Positions 55,570 to 64,000 of a DNA stretch of 64,000 nucleotides are shown one piece after another. The notes beneath the pieces are model-generated. The model did not search any database and was not told where the DNA came from. It was given only the letters and a program-made list of their open reading frames with translations. How positions within the stretch are numbered: position 1 is the first letter of the stretch; every line of letters begins with the position of its first letter. A program made the translations under genes and the position numbers. This DNA is from JAMHWF01 sp964371405 (lineage in GTDB: Bacteria; Pseudomonadota; Gammaproteobacteria; Burkholderiales; Burkholderiaceae_C), in the NCBI GenBank assembly GCA_964371405.1, contig CAYJLV010000010.1, forward strand, positions 42,706 through 106,705, read 5' to 3'.

Positions 55570-58500
55570 TCATGCCGCTCGCGCCAGCGGCTGCCCCTCG
55601 GGCGCGTCGAGCTCGTAGCGAGCGAGCAGCGCCCGCTCGCGCTCGCGCACCGCTTCGGTATTGCGCTGCTTGACCCGACCGAAGCCGCGGATGCGCTCGG
55701 GCAGCCCGGCGATCTCCACCGCCGCATCGAGGCGCGCCGCATCGAGCCGGCGCAGCAGCCGCTCGACGGTGGCCACGTAGCCGGCCGCGAGCGCTCGCTC
55801 CATGCGGCGCTCGGCGCTCCAGCCGAGCGGATCGAGGGGCGTGCCGCGCAGCACCTTGCCGTGCGCCAGCACGCGCATCGCGCGCAGCATCCAGGGCCCG
55901 AACTCCTGTTTGCGCAACGCGCCGCCGGCGGCCGGCCGCCGCCACGGCAGCGCCAGGTGCAGGTGCACCCGCAGCGTTCCGTCGAACGCGGCGGCGAGCG
56001 CGTCGTCGAAAGCGGCCGTGCGGTAGAGGCGCGCCACTTCGTATTCGTCCTTGTAGGCGAACAAACGATGCGCCTGCCGCGCCACCGCCTGCGCCAGGCG
56101 TTCACTGCCCGGCGCCGCCTGCTGCTCGGCGCGGCGCACGCGCTCGACCAGGGCGACGTATCGCGCGGCCAGCTTTTCGCCCTGGTAGGCGACGAGGTCG
56201 GCGCGCCGGCGCGCGATCGTTTCCTCCAGATCGCGCGACCGGCGGCGCGACGGCGGCATCGGCTCGGTGGCCCGTGCACGCAGTTCGGCGCGCGCACGAT
56301 CGACCGCGGCGCTGCGGCCCCAGTCGAAGGCACGCCGGTTGCCGTCGACGGCCACGCCGTTGAGTTCGAGCGCGCGCTGCAGCGCCGCGCGGCCCACCGG
56401 CAGCCAGCCGCGCTGCCATGCATAGCCGAGCATGAACATGTTGGTGGCGATCGCGTCGCCGACCAGCAGCGAGGCCAGCCGCGTGGCGTTCAGCTCGTCG
56501 GCCGGCCCCAGCGCTTCGCGCAGGAGCGCCAGCGTCGCGTCGCGCGGAAAGCCGGTCTCCGGGTGCCTCACCTGCTCGCCGGTGATCGCCTCGGCCGTGT
56601 TGATCACGGCCTGCGTGCGGCCGCGGCGCAGCCGTTCCAGCGTCGCGGGCGCGGCCGCCACGAGCAGGTCGCAGCCCAGCAGCAGGTCGGCGTGCACGAT
56701 GCGCGGCGCGGTCAACGCCGCGGGGTCGGCCGCGATGCGCACGTGCGACAGCACCGCGCCGCCTTTCTGCGCCAAGCCGGTCTGGTCGAGCACCGTGACC
56801 GCCTTGCCTTCGAGGTGCGCGGCCATGCCGACCAGCGCGCCCAGCGTCACGACGCCGCTGCCGCCGGTGCCCGCGACGAGCAGCGAGAACGGCGCCGCAT
56901 CGAGCGACGGCAGCACCGGCTCGGGCAGCTCCGCCGCATCGAGCGGCACGCCCGCTGCGCGCCGCGGCACCGCGCCCTCGACGCTGACCAGCGCCGGGCA
57001 TTCGCCCTCCAGGCAGCTCAGGTCGGCGTTGCAGCTGTAGGGATCGATCGCGCGCTTGGTGCCGAACTCGGTCTCCACCGGAACCACCGACAGGCAGTTC
57101 GACTTGACGCTGCAGTCGCCGCAGCCTTCGCACACCGCTTCGTTGATGAACACGTGCCGCTGCAGCGCGGGCATCTCGCCGCGCTTGCGGCGGCGCCGCG
57201 CCTCGGTGGCGCAGACCTGGTCGTACACCAGCACCGTCACGCCCGGCACGGCGCGCAACTCGCGCTGCACGGCGTCGAGCCGCTCGCGCGGCAGCACCTG
57301 CACGCCCGGCGCGAACGCGGCGTCGCGCGGGTACTTGCCGGGGTCGTCGGCCAGCACCACGATGCGCGCCACGCCTTCGGCCTCGAGCTGGCGCGTGAGC
57401 TGCGGCACCGTCAGCGGCCCGTCGACCGGCTGGCCACCGGTCATCGCCACCGCGTCGTTGTAGAGGAGCTTGTAGGTGATGTTGACGCGCGCCGCGACGG
57501 CAGCGCGGATCGCCAGCAGGCCCGAGTGGAAGTAGGTGCCGTCGCCCATGTTGGCGAACACGTGCTGCGTGCCCGCGTGCTCGGCCATGCCGATCCAGCC
57601 GGCGCCCTCGCCGCCCATCTGGCAGATGGTGAGGGTCTGGCGCTCCATCGCCACCGCCATCAGGTGGCAGCCGACGCCGCCGAGCGCGCACGAGCCCTCC
57701 GGCACCACGGTCGAGCGGTTGTGCGGGCAGCCCGGGCAGAAGTACGGCATGCGCTGCAGCGGCGCGAGCCGCGGCGCGGCGCGGCCGGCGTCGAGCGCCG
57801 CGGCGCGCGCGCTCCAGGGCCCGGCGGGATCGATGCGCGCCAGGCGCGACGCGAGTGCACGCGCCACGATCGCGGGCGACAGCTCGCCGGTGGGCGGCAG
57901 CAGCCATTGGCCGTGCGGCGCCGGCCACTCGCCGCCTTCGTCGAACTTGCCGAGCACACGCGGCCGGGCCTCGTCGCGCCAGCCGTAGAGCATCTCCTTG
58001 ATCTGGTACTCGATGATCTGGCGCTTCTCCTCGACCACCAGGATCTCTTCGAGCCCGGTCGCGAAGCGCCGCGCGCCGGCGGCCTCGAGCGGCCAGGGCA
58101 TGCCGACCTTGTAGACGCGCAGGCCGAGCGCGCGCGCGGCGGCCTCGTCGATGCCCAGCTCGTGCAGCGCCTGGCGCAGGTCGAGCCAGGCCTTGCCGCA
58201 CGCCACCACGCCCAGCCGCGCGCGCGGGCTGTCCCACACCAGCCGGTCGAGGCCGTTGGCGCGCGCATAGGCCGCGGCGGCGTAGATCTTGTAGGCCTGC
58301 ATGCGGTGCTCCGCCGCCGACTGCGGATCGGGCCAGCGGATGTGCACGCCGTCGGCCGGCAGCGCGAAGTCTTCGGGCATGCGCACCTGCACGCGCGCGG
58401 CGTCGACCTCGACGGTGGCCGAGCCCTCGACGACGTCGGCGCTGAGCTTGAGAGCGACCCAGCAGCCGGTGTAGCGCGACATCGCCCAGCCGTGCAGGCC

Positions 58501-59052
58501 GAAGTCGAGGATGTCCTGTACGCCGGCCGGCGCCAGCACCGGTATCGCGCAGGCCGAGAAGATGTGTTCGCTCTGGTGCGCCACCGCCGACGAACGCGCC
58601 GCGTGGTCGTCGGCGGCGACCACCAGCACGCCGCCGTGCGCGCTCGTGCCGGCGTAGTTGGCGTGCCGGAACACGTCGCCGCTGCGGTCGACGCCGGGGC
58701 CCTTGCCGTACCACATCGCGAAGATGCCGTCGCGCGCGGCGCCGGGCAGCAGGTGCAGCTGCTGCGTGCCCCACACCGCGGTGGCCGCCAGGTCCTCGTT
58801 GACGCCGGGGCGAAAGCGCACGTCGTGCGCGGCCAAGTGCGGCTGGGCATCGTGTAGCGCGCTGTCGAGCCCGCCGATCGGCGAGCCGCGGTAGCCCGAG
58901 ACGAAGCCCGCGGTGTTCAGGCCGGCAGCGCGGTCGCGTTCGTGCTGCAGCATCGGCAGTCGCACCAGCGCCTGCACGCCGGTGACGAAGATGCGGCCGC
59001 GCTCGAGACGGTACTTGTCGTCGAGCGCAGCCTCGGCCAGTGTGAGTGTCAC
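55570..59052 (-). CDS. Fused indolepyruvate:ferredoxin oxidoreductase-family enzyme
   Basis: Protein of about 1160 aa. N-terminal half: pyrimidine-binding domain (GFVSGYRGSPIGGLDSAL, FAMWYGKGPGVDRSGDVFRH). TPP domain: CPGCPHNRST, MGDGTYFHSGLLAIRA, YNDAVAMTGGQPVDG. Then a Cys cluster (CEGCGDCSVKSNC and CNADLSCLEGEC) for Fe-S binding. Gamma domain: VAGTGGSGVVTLGALVGMAA. C-terminal: a DUF6537-like tail. Such fused enzymes oxidatively decarboxylate aryl-pyruvates to aryl-acetyl-CoA with ferredoxin. The start is GTG 59052, a GTGA overlap with the upstream gene. The frame is open as far as 61311, but that part is out of frame with the real neighbour. Distal gene of the aryl-acid operon. Confidence 0.88.
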   Translation of the reverse strand: MTLTLAEAALDDKYRLERGRIFVTGVQALVRLPMLQHERDRAAGLNTAGFVSGYRGSPIGGLDSALHDAQPHLAAHDVRFRPGVNEDLAATAVWGTQQLHLLPGAARDGIFAMWYGKGPGVDRSGDVFRHANYAGTSAHGGVLVVAADDHAARSSAVAHQSEHIFSACAIPVLAPAGVQDILDFGLHGWAMSRYTGCWVALKLSADVVEGSATVEVDAARVQVRMPEDFALPADGVHIRWPDPQSAAEHRMQAYKIYAAAAYARANGLDRLVWDSPRARLGVVACGKAWLDLRQALHELGIDEAAARALGLRVYKVGMPWPLEAAGARRFATGLEEILVVEEKRQIIEYQIKEMLYGWRDEARPRVLGKFDEGGEWPAPHGQWLLPPTGELSPAIVARALASRLARIDPAGPWSARAAALDAGRAAPRLAPLQRMPYFCPGCPHNRSTVVPEGSCALGGVGCHLMAVAMERQTLTICQMGGEGAGWIGMAEHAGTQHVFANMGDGTYFHSGLLAIRAAVAARVNITYKLLYNDAVAMTGGQPVDGPLTVPQLTRQLEAEGVARIVVLADDPGKYPRDAAFAPGVQVLPRERLDAVQRELRAVPGVTVLVYDQVCATEARRRRKRGEMPALQRHVFINEAVCEGCGDCSVKSNCLSVVPVETEFGTKRAIDPYSCNADLSCLEGECPALVSVEGAVPRRAAGVPLDAAELPEPVLPSLDAAPFSLLVAGTGGSGVVTLGALVGMAAHLEGKAVTVLDQTGLAQKGGAVLSHVRIAADPAALTAPRIVHADLLLGCDLLVAAAPATLERLRRGRTQAVINTAEAITGEQVRHPETGFPRDATLALLREALGPADELNATRLASLLVGDAIATNMFMLGYAWQRGWLPVGRAALQRALELNGVAVDGNRRAFDWGRSAAVDRARAELRARATEPMPPSRRRSRDLEETIARRRADLVAYQGEKLAARYVALVERVRRAEQQAAPGSERLAQAVARQAHRLFAYKDEYEVARLYRTAAFDDALAAAFDGTLRVHLHLALPWRRPAAGGALRKQEFGPWMLRAMRVLAHGKVLRGTPLDPLGWSAERRMERALAAGYVATVERLLRRLDAARLDAAVEIAGLPERIRGFGRVKQRNTEAVRERERALLARYELDAPEGQPLARAA

Positions 59053-61088
59053 CCGGTGCCTCCGAAATCGGGAGTGCGGCGCTCGACGAAGGCGCCGATG
59101 CCTTCGCGCGCCGCGGCAGTGCAGGCCGACGCGCCGAACGCGCGGTAGCCGACCTCCAGCGCCGCAGTCAGCGTGGGTGCAGCAGCCGCGTCGCGCACCG
59201 CGGCGGCGATCAGGCCGATCATGGCGGCGCTGAGCGTCTGGCCGGCGGCCGAGCGCGCGCTGCCGGCGTCGAGCGGCGGAAGGGTCAGCGGCGCGTCGGC
59301 CACCGGCCGCACCCGGCCGGCCAGCGCATGCACGCGCGCCACCGCCTGTTCGACCAGCGAGCCGAAATCGTCGGCCAGCGCGTCGACGATGCCCAGCTCG
59401 TGCGCGCGCGCAGCGCCGAGCCGCTCGGCGCGGGCGAGCATGCCGTGGAACACCGTGGCCGCGGCGGGCCAGCGGCGATACGGAACGACCATCGCGCCGA
59501 GGCCGGGCAGGATGCCCAGCGTGATCTCGGGCAGCTGCATCGATGCGTCGCGCTGCGCCACCAGGCCATGGCAACGCATCGCCAGCTCGAACCCGCCGCC
59601 CAGCGTCATGCCGTTCAACGCGGCGACCACCGGCTTGGTCATGCGGTCGAGGTGCACCAGCAGCCGGGCGCAATCGCGTGCGTACTGCGCCGCGGCTTCG
59701 GCATCGCCGAGCAGCGACGGGAAGCGGCCGATGTCGCCGCCGGCGCAGAACGCCTTGGTGCCGTAGCCGACGATCACGTAGCCGGCCACTGCCGGATCGT
59801 CCTCGTGGCGCCGGATCACGTCGAGGATCTCGTCCGTCATCTCGTCGTGCAGCGCGTTCAGCGCCTCGGGGCGGCGCAGCGTGATCAGCTTGACGTCGCC
59901 GATGTCGTCGACCAGCACGTGGCGCGCCGGCGGCTGGTAGACTGCGAGCGCGCGCCGCGGCAGCGGCATGCCGGGCCGCTCGCCGGCGAAGCGCTGCAGC
60001 AGGCGCGCGGTCTCGGCGTCGCCGAGGCGGCGCATCAGCTCGAGCGGCCCGGCCTTGAAGCCGAGCGCGATGCGGCAGCCCAGATCGAGATCGGACGCGT
60101 CGCCGATGCCGCGGTCGAGGATGTCCACCGTCTGCGACAGCAGCACGCCGAGCAGGCGGTCGCGGATGCGCTCGCGCCGCTCGGGCGCGACCGCCACCGG
60201 CCGGTTCGGGGCCGCGGTGACCCAGCGCTCGACCGACGCGAAGATCGGCGCCGGCCGGTAGTGCTCGCCCTCCTCGTCGGCCTGCAGCGTGTTGGTCTCG
60301 ACGATGATGGGGTTGCCGTGCGCGAGGTTGAGCACGAAGAACGGGCCGGCGTGCACGAACTCGCCGGCCACCGCGTCGATCTCGGCGGCGCTCGCGTCGC
60401 CCAGCAGCAGAGCCGCCTCGTTGCACCAGTTGTCGAACACGCGGTCGAGCATGAAGCACGGCGCGTCGGTCGTCACCAGCGGCAGCTTGCCGGTGGCGCA
60501 GAAGAGCTGGCGCAGCCAGTCCAGCAGCGCCGGGTCGGCGCGCGGCCAGTCGATCACTTCGACGGCCGGGTTGCGCCAGGCCGGCGCGAAGAAGTGCGTC
60601 ACCGTCGCACGCTGCGGGCGCCGCAGTTCGCTGAAGATGCGCGCCGCCGGCAGCGAGCTGGTGTTGGAAGTGATCACGGCGTCGTCGCCGACACGCGCCT
60701 CGGCCTCGGCGAAGATGCGGCGCTTGAGCGCCAGGTCTTCGGTGGCCGCCTCGATCACCCAGTCGCAACCCGCGAGCGCGCCATAGTCGGTGCTGCCGCC
60801 CAGGCCCTCGAGCAGCCGCGCCGCCGCCGGCGCGGCGAGCTTGCCGCGTGCGACGGCCTTGTCGGCGTATTCGCGCAGCCGCGCCAGCGCGGCGTCGATC
60901 GCCGCCTGGCGGATGTCGAGCAGCGTGAGCTTGAGCCCGGGCAGCGCGGCGAGAAGGTAGTACGCGATGTCGGGGCCGATCGAGCCGGCGCCGATCACGG
61001 CGACGTGGCGCGGCATCGGCCGTTCGGTGCTGCGCAGCAGCGGATTTGCGAAACGGTGCGGATTCAAGTTGTGCTCCAGCGGGTTCAC
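59049..61088 (-). CDS. Bifunctional 3-hydroxyacyl-CoA dehydrogenase / enoyl-CoA hydratase
   Basis: Protein of about 679 aa. The N-terminal NAD domain (VAVIGAGSIGPDIAYYLL) with TSNTSSLPAARIFSEL and THFFAPAWRNPAVEVI, then the HAD C-terminal domain to about 400. From about 430 comes a crotonase domain (VGYGTKAFCAGGDIGRFPSL, MTKPVVAALNGMTLGGGFELAM, PEITLGILPGLGAMV) with the Glu of the hydratase site. The order is dehydrogenase first, the reverse of FadB. It removes two-carbon units or modifies a side chain of the CoA ester made by the ligase. GTG 61088 overlaps the ligase stop (GTGA). ATG 61016, just before the NAD motif, is an alternative. Confidence 0.87.
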   Translation of the reverse strand: MNPLEHNLNPHRFANPLLRSTERPMPRHVAVIGAGSIGPDIAYYLLAALPGLKLTLLDIRQAAIDAALARLREYADKAVARGKLAAPAAARLLEGLGGSTDYGALAGCDWVIEAATEDLALKRRIFAEAEARVGDDAVITSNTSSLPAARIFSELRRPQRATVTHFFAPAWRNPAVEVIDWPRADPALLDWLRQLFCATGKLPLVTTDAPCFMLDRVFDNWCNEAALLLGDASAAEIDAVAGEFVHAGPFFVLNLAHGNPIIVETNTLQADEEGEHYRPAPIFASVERWVTAAPNRPVAVAPERRERIRDRLLGVLLSQTVDILDRGIGDASDLDLGCRIALGFKAGPLELMRRLGDAETARLLQRFAGERPGMPLPRRALAVYQPPARHVLVDDIGDVKLITLRRPEALNALHDEMTDEILDVIRRHEDDPAVAGYVIVGYGTKAFCAGGDIGRFPSLLGDAEAAAQYARDCARLLVHLDRMTKPVVAALNGMTLGGGFELAMRCHGLVAQRDASMQLPEITLGILPGLGAMVVPYRRWPAAATVFHGMLARAERLGAARAHELGIVDALADDFGSLVEQAVARVHALAGRVRPVADAPLTLPPLDAGSARSAAGQTLSAAMIGLIAAAVRDAAAAPTLTAALEVGYRAFGASACTAAAREGIGAFVERRTPDFGGTG

Positions 61089-62611
61089 GATGTGGCGCGC
61101 AGCGCGCTCTTGTCGGTCTTGTTGGCCAGCGTCTTGGGCAGCGCGTCCCACAGGCGCAGCCGGGCCGGCACCTTGTAGCGCGCGAGCTGGCCGCGGCACA
61201 ACGCCAGCAGGTCGTCGGCGCCGCAGCGCGCGCCGGGCCGCAGCACGACATGGGCGACCAGCACCTCGCCGCGATAGTCGTCGGACACGCCGACCACCGC
61301 CGCGTCGGCAACCTCGGGGTGGCCGAAGAGCACTTCCTCGACCTCGCGCGGATAGACGTTGTAGCCGCCGACGATCACCATGTCCTTCTTGCGATCGCGG
61401 ATGAACAGGTAGCCGTCGGCGTCGAGCTCGCCGATGTCGCCGGTGTGGAGCCAGCCGTCGCGCAGCACCTGCGCCGTCTCGTCGGGCCGGTTGCGGTAGC
61501 CGCGCATGAGCTGCGGCCCGCGCGCTCGGATCTCGCCGCGCGCGCCGGTGGGCAGCACCTCGGTGCCGCGCTCGACATCGACGATCTGGATCTCGGTCAG
61601 CGGTGCGGCCACGCCGACCGAACCGGGCTTGACGCAGCCGCCCTGCGGATTGAACGCCAGCACCGGGCCGGCTTCGGTGAGGCCGTAACCCTCGTACACC
61701 GGCGCCCCGACCGCCTCGCGCCAGCGCTCGAGCGTGGCGGCGGCCAGCGCCGACGAGCCGGAATAGCAGGTGTGCACGCTGCGCCAGTCGGTGCTCCCGA
61801 ACGCCGGGTGCGCCATCAGCCCGACGAACACGGTGGGGTTGCCGGGAAACACGCCGATGCGCTCGCGCTCGACCACGTCAAGCACCGCGTCGGGCTGATA
61901 GCGCGGCAGGATCACCAGCGCGGAAGCGCCGTAGACCGCGAGAAACAGGCCCATCGCCATGCCGTAGGCATGCGACAGCGGCATCATGCAGAGAATGCGG
62001 TCGCCGCGCCGGCCCGGCAGCAGCGCCTCGCGCTGCGACACGTTCAGCGCGATCGCGCTGTGCGTCAGGTCGACGCCCTTGGCGCGGCCGGTGGTGCCGC
62101 CGGTGTACTGCAGCAGTGCCAGCGCGTCGCCGGCGGGCAACTCAGGGAACACCGCCGAGCCGGCCGCCCAGCCGTCGAGCCTGCGCGTGCGCTCCCCGAC
62201 CACGATGACATGCCCGATGCCGGCCTGCCGCGCCAGCGTCGTCGCCGGCGCAGCCACGGCTTCGTCGACCACCAGCACCGCCGGCGCCGCGTCGCCGAGG
62301 ATCGGGGCCAGTTCGCGCTCGGTGTAGAGCGGATTCAGCGGCACGTGCTGCGCGCCGGCGGCGAGCGCGGCGAATGCGGCGACGCAGGCTTCGATCGAGT
62401 TGCCGAGCAGCGTGGCCACGCGCGCGCCGCGCGCGCCCAGACCTTCGAGCTCGCGCGCAAAGCCGGCCACGCAGGCCAGATAGGTTGCGTAGTCGAGGCG
62501 CCGCTCGCCCGACACCAGCGCCTCGGCGTCCGGCGCTTCGGCGGCCGCCGAAGCCAGCATCGCGACCACGCTGGCATGCACGCGCACAGTGCCGGGCAGC
62601 GGCCGGTTCAT
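61085..62611 (-). CDS. AMP-forming acyl/aryl-CoA ligase
   Basis: ANL-superfamily ligase of 508 aa. P-loop LLQYTGGTTGRAKGV, A4/A5 motifs MMPLSHAYGMAMG and YEGYGLTEAGPV, A7/A8 TGDIGELDADGYLFIRDRKKDMVIVGG, A10 lysine in LPKTLANKTDKSAL. It activates a carboxylic acid to its CoA thioester. Together with the dehydrogenase/hydratase and IOR it suggests an aryl-acetate, indole-acetate or aryl-propionate route. The start is ATG 62611, sharing one base with the livF stop. The frame runs on upstream only as antisense of livF. Confidence 0.88.
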   Translation of the reverse strand: MNRPLPGTVRVHASVVAMLASAAAEAPDAEALVSGERRLDYATYLACVAGFARELEGLGARGARVATLLGNSIEACVAAFAALAAGAQHVPLNPLYTERELAPILGDAAPAVLVVDEAVAAPATTLARQAGIGHVIVVGERTRRLDGWAAGSAVFPELPAGDALALLQYTGGTTGRAKGVDLTHSAIALNVSQREALLPGRRGDRILCMMPLSHAYGMAMGLFLAVYGASALVILPRYQPDAVLDVVERERIGVFPGNPTVFVGLMAHPAFGSTDWRSVHTCYSGSSALAAATLERWREAVGAPVYEGYGLTEAGPVLAFNPQGGCVKPGSVGVAAPLTEIQIVDVERGTEVLPTGARGEIRARGPQLMRGYRNRPDETAQVLRDGWLHTGDIGELDADGYLFIRDRKKDMVIVGGYNVYPREVEEVLFGHPEVADAAVVGVSDDYRGEVLVAHVVLRPGARCGADDLLALCRGQLARYKVPARLRLWDALPKTLANKTDKSALRATS

Positions 62612-63345
62612 CACGCGCCGCCCAGTCCGAGGTAGGACTCGACCACGCGCGGGTTGCCGGCCAGCTCCGACGAGCGGCCCGACAGCGAGAAGTCGCCGGT
62701 CTCGAGCACGTAGCCCTCGTCGGCGATCTGCAGCGCGGCGCGCGCATTCTGCTCGACCAGCAGGATCGACACGCCGGTGTCGCGCAGCTCGGCCACGATG
62801 CGCAGGATGTCGCGCACGATGAGCGGCGCCAGGCCCAGGCTCGGCTCGTCGAGCAGCAGCAGCGTGGGCTTGGCCATCAGCGCGCGGCCGAGCGCGAGCA
62901 TCTGGCGCTCGCCGCCCGACAGCGTGGCCGCGAACTGCGTGCGGCGTTCCTTCAGGCGCGGGAAACGCGCATACACCTCGCCCAGGTCGCGATCGGCGCC
63001 GCGCTCGCCGCGGCGCACGCGCTGGAACGCGCCGAGGCGCAGGTTGTCCTCGACCGACAGCTCGCCGAACAGCTCGCGCCGCTCCGGCACCAGGCACAGA
63101 CCCGCGGCCACGCGCGCGTCGACCGACCAGTCGGCGATGTCCTGCCCGAGGTAGCGCACGGTTCCGCTGCAGGGCAGCAGGCCCATCACGGCGCCGAGCA
63201 GCGTCGTCTTGCCGGCGCCGTTGGGGCCGATCACGGTGACGATCGTGCCGCGCTCGACGCGCAGGCTCACGCCGTGCACCGCCTCGACCTTGCCGTAGCC
63301 GACGCGCAGCTCGCGCAACTCCAACAGCGGGCCGTCGTCGTTCAT
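62611..63345 (-). CDS. livF: Liv-type ABC transporter ATPase LivF (cluster 3)
   Basis: ATPase of 244 aa. Walker A GPNGAGKTT, the segment CLVPERRELFGELSVEDNL (Arg-Arg in place of the usual EGR), intact signature TLSGGERQM, Walker B LLLLDEPSLGLAPL and switch LLVEQNAR. ATG 63345 overlaps the stop of livG by 4 bases. Transporter genes lead the operon that continues with the CoA ligase, so uptake and activation of the same acid are co-expressed. The permease and binding-protein genes should lie beyond base 64000. Confidence 0.9.
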   Translation of the reverse strand: MNDDGPLLELRELRVGYGKVEAVHGVSLRVERGTIVTVIGPNGAGKTTLLGAVMGLLPCSGTVRYLGQDIADWSVDARVAAGLCLVPERRELFGELSVEDNLRLGAFQRVRRGERGADRDLGEVYARFPRLKERRTQFAATLSGGERQMLALGRALMAKPTLLLLDEPSLGLAPLIVRDILRIVAELRDTGVSILLVEQNARAALQIADEGYVLETGDFSLSGRSSELAGNPRVVESYLGLGGA

Positions 63346-64000
63346 TGCATACCGCCCAGATAGGCCTCGATCACCGCCGGATGGTTGCGGATTTCGTGCG
63401 GCAGGCCCTGCGCCAGCTTCTGGCCGAAGTCCATCACGACGAGCCGGTCCACCAGCCCCATCACGAACTCCATGTCGTGCTCGACCAGCAGGATGCTCAC
63501 GCCCTCGGCGCGCAGGCGCCGCAGCAGCTCGGCGAGCACGCGCTTCTCGCCGTGGCGCAGGCCGGCTGCCGGCTCGTCGAGCAGCAGCACCAGCGGGTCG
63601 GCGGCGAGCGCGCGCGCGATCTCGACCAGCCGCTGGCGGCCGAGCGGCAGGCTGCCGGCGGCGTCGTGCAGATGCTCGGCCAGGCCGACGCGCTGGATCT
63701 GCCGCGCCGCCTCGGCCAGCAGGGTTCGCTCCTCGGCGCGGTCGCGCCGCAGCATCGCGGCCAGCGTGCCCTTGGCGCCGCGCAGGTGGGCGCCGAGCGC
63801 CACGTTGTCGAGCACCGACATGCGCGACACCAGGTGCACGTGCTGGAAGGTGCGCCCCAGGCCGCGGCGCGCGATGCCGCGCGCCGGCATGCGATCGACG
63901 CGCTCGCCCAGCAGATGCACGCTGCCGCTGTCGGCGACCAGCGCGCCGCGGATCAGGTTGAACATCGTGCTCTTGCCGGCGCCGGTGGGGCCGATCAGGC
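63342..64000 (-). CDS. livG: Liv-type ABC transporter ATPase LivG (cluster 3), 5' end beyond window
   Basis: At least 219 residues of a LivG-type ATPase. The readable N-terminal edge already contains Walker A (IGPTGAGKSTMFNLI), so about 35 residues are missing. Other motifs: GLGRTFQHVHLVSRMSVLDNV, a partly degenerate signature LPLGRQRLVEIARAL, Walker B LVLLLDEPAAGLRHGEKR and LLVEHDMEFVMG with the switch His. It resembles the LivG of aromatic-acid and urea/amide transporters (AAGL followed by a polar residue). The stop overlaps livF. The ATG at 63965 inside Walker A is not the start. Confidence 0.9.
   Translation of the reverse strand, partial: LIGPTGAGKSTMFNLIRGALVADSGSVHLLGERVDRMPARGIARRGLGRTFQHVHLVSRMSVLDNVALGAHLRGAKGTLAAMLRRDRAEERTLLAEAARQIQRVGLAEHLHDAAGSLPLGRQRLVEIARALAADPLVLLLDEPAAGLRHGEKRVLAELLRRLRAEGVSILLVEHDMEFVMGLVDRLVVMDFGQKLAQGLPHEIRNHPAVIEAYLGGMQ

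Noticed and set aside
55516..58857. 1113-aa open frame on the plus strand
   Set aside because: Antisense shadow of the IOR gene, without domain features.
55570..61311. Single 1913-aa polyprotein
   Set aside because: The upstream third is out of frame with the HAD/enoyl-CoA hydratase gene. The GTG at 59052 in a GTGA overlap gives the normal IOR N-terminus.
1..64000. tRNA, rRNA, CRISPR arrays, riboswitches, prophage or IS transposases
   Set aside because: Looked for by eye (CCA ends and T-loop sequences, direct repeats with regular spacers, known transposase motifs). Nothing convincing was found, but a covariance-model search was not possible.

Overview
The window is very GC-rich and gene-dense, with many 1-8 base gene overlaps of the ATGA, GTGA or TTGA type. 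Bug-family tricarboxylate receptors, three branched-chain-amino-acid-type (Liv) ABC transporter clusters, a meta-pathway homoprotocatechuate locus and a fused indolepyruvate:ferredoxin oxidoreductase together suggest a betaproteobacterial chromosome, most likely Burkholderiales. No tRNA, rRNA, CRISPR array, transposase or phage gene was seen.

Layout. 1-4.5 kb: homoprotocatechuate (4-hydroxyphenylacetate) genes (Bug receptor, hpaE, split hpaG) divergent from the MarR regulator hpaR, with a perfect palindrome between them. 4.7-9.3 kb: first Liv transporter. 9.6-20.9 kb: a FeaR/AraC-like regulator, then a long minus-strand operon (GMC oxidoreductase, MoaF-like, NTF2-like, aldehyde dehydrogenase, complete second Liv transporter) and a divergent SDR. 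The simplest reading is uptake and stepwise oxidation of an aryl-ethyl alcohol or amine feeding the adjacent Hpa pathway. 20.9-21.4 kb: nested inverted-repeat element, related to one at 10.6 kb. 21.4-27.5 kb: envelope signalling block (small membrane protein, FecR-domain protein, c-type-haem HAMP sensor, Ser/Thr kinase, ECF sigma factor, anti-sigma, caspase-like protease). 27.5-38.8 kb: a benzoylformate-decarboxylase-like enzyme with Bug receptor and RidA, remains of two toxin-antitoxin modules, MaoC, ICMT-like, hydrolases and an indoleacetamide-hydrolase-like amidase. 38.9-46 kb: two tandem exported proteins built from exact 34-residue repeats, a small exported protein, a CsgG-like lipoprotein with a DUF4384-type domain, OmpA-domain proteins and a second caspase-like protein. 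46-49.3 kb: copper efflux (cueR-copA, divergent copZ). 49.4-55.5 kb: PepSY protein, TonB receptor, DUF2946, small periplasmic protein, NnrS. 55.6-64 kb: minus-strand operon for an aryl-organic acid (LivG, LivF, AMP-ligase, HAD/enoyl-CoA hydratase, fused IOR), cut by the window end.

Main discovery. The sequence TTGAACC, exactly 15 bases, then GCAAC occurs five times. It lies upstream of the small membrane protein/FecR/kinase block, the ECF sigma operon itself, each of the two 34-residue-repeat proteins, and an OmpA-domain gene. This is best read as the promoter of the locally encoded ECF sigma factor. It ties the sensor/kinase/caspase genes to a candidate secreted repeat-protein (possibly amyloid or adhesin) system with a CsgG-like exporter. 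I know of no described system with this composition.
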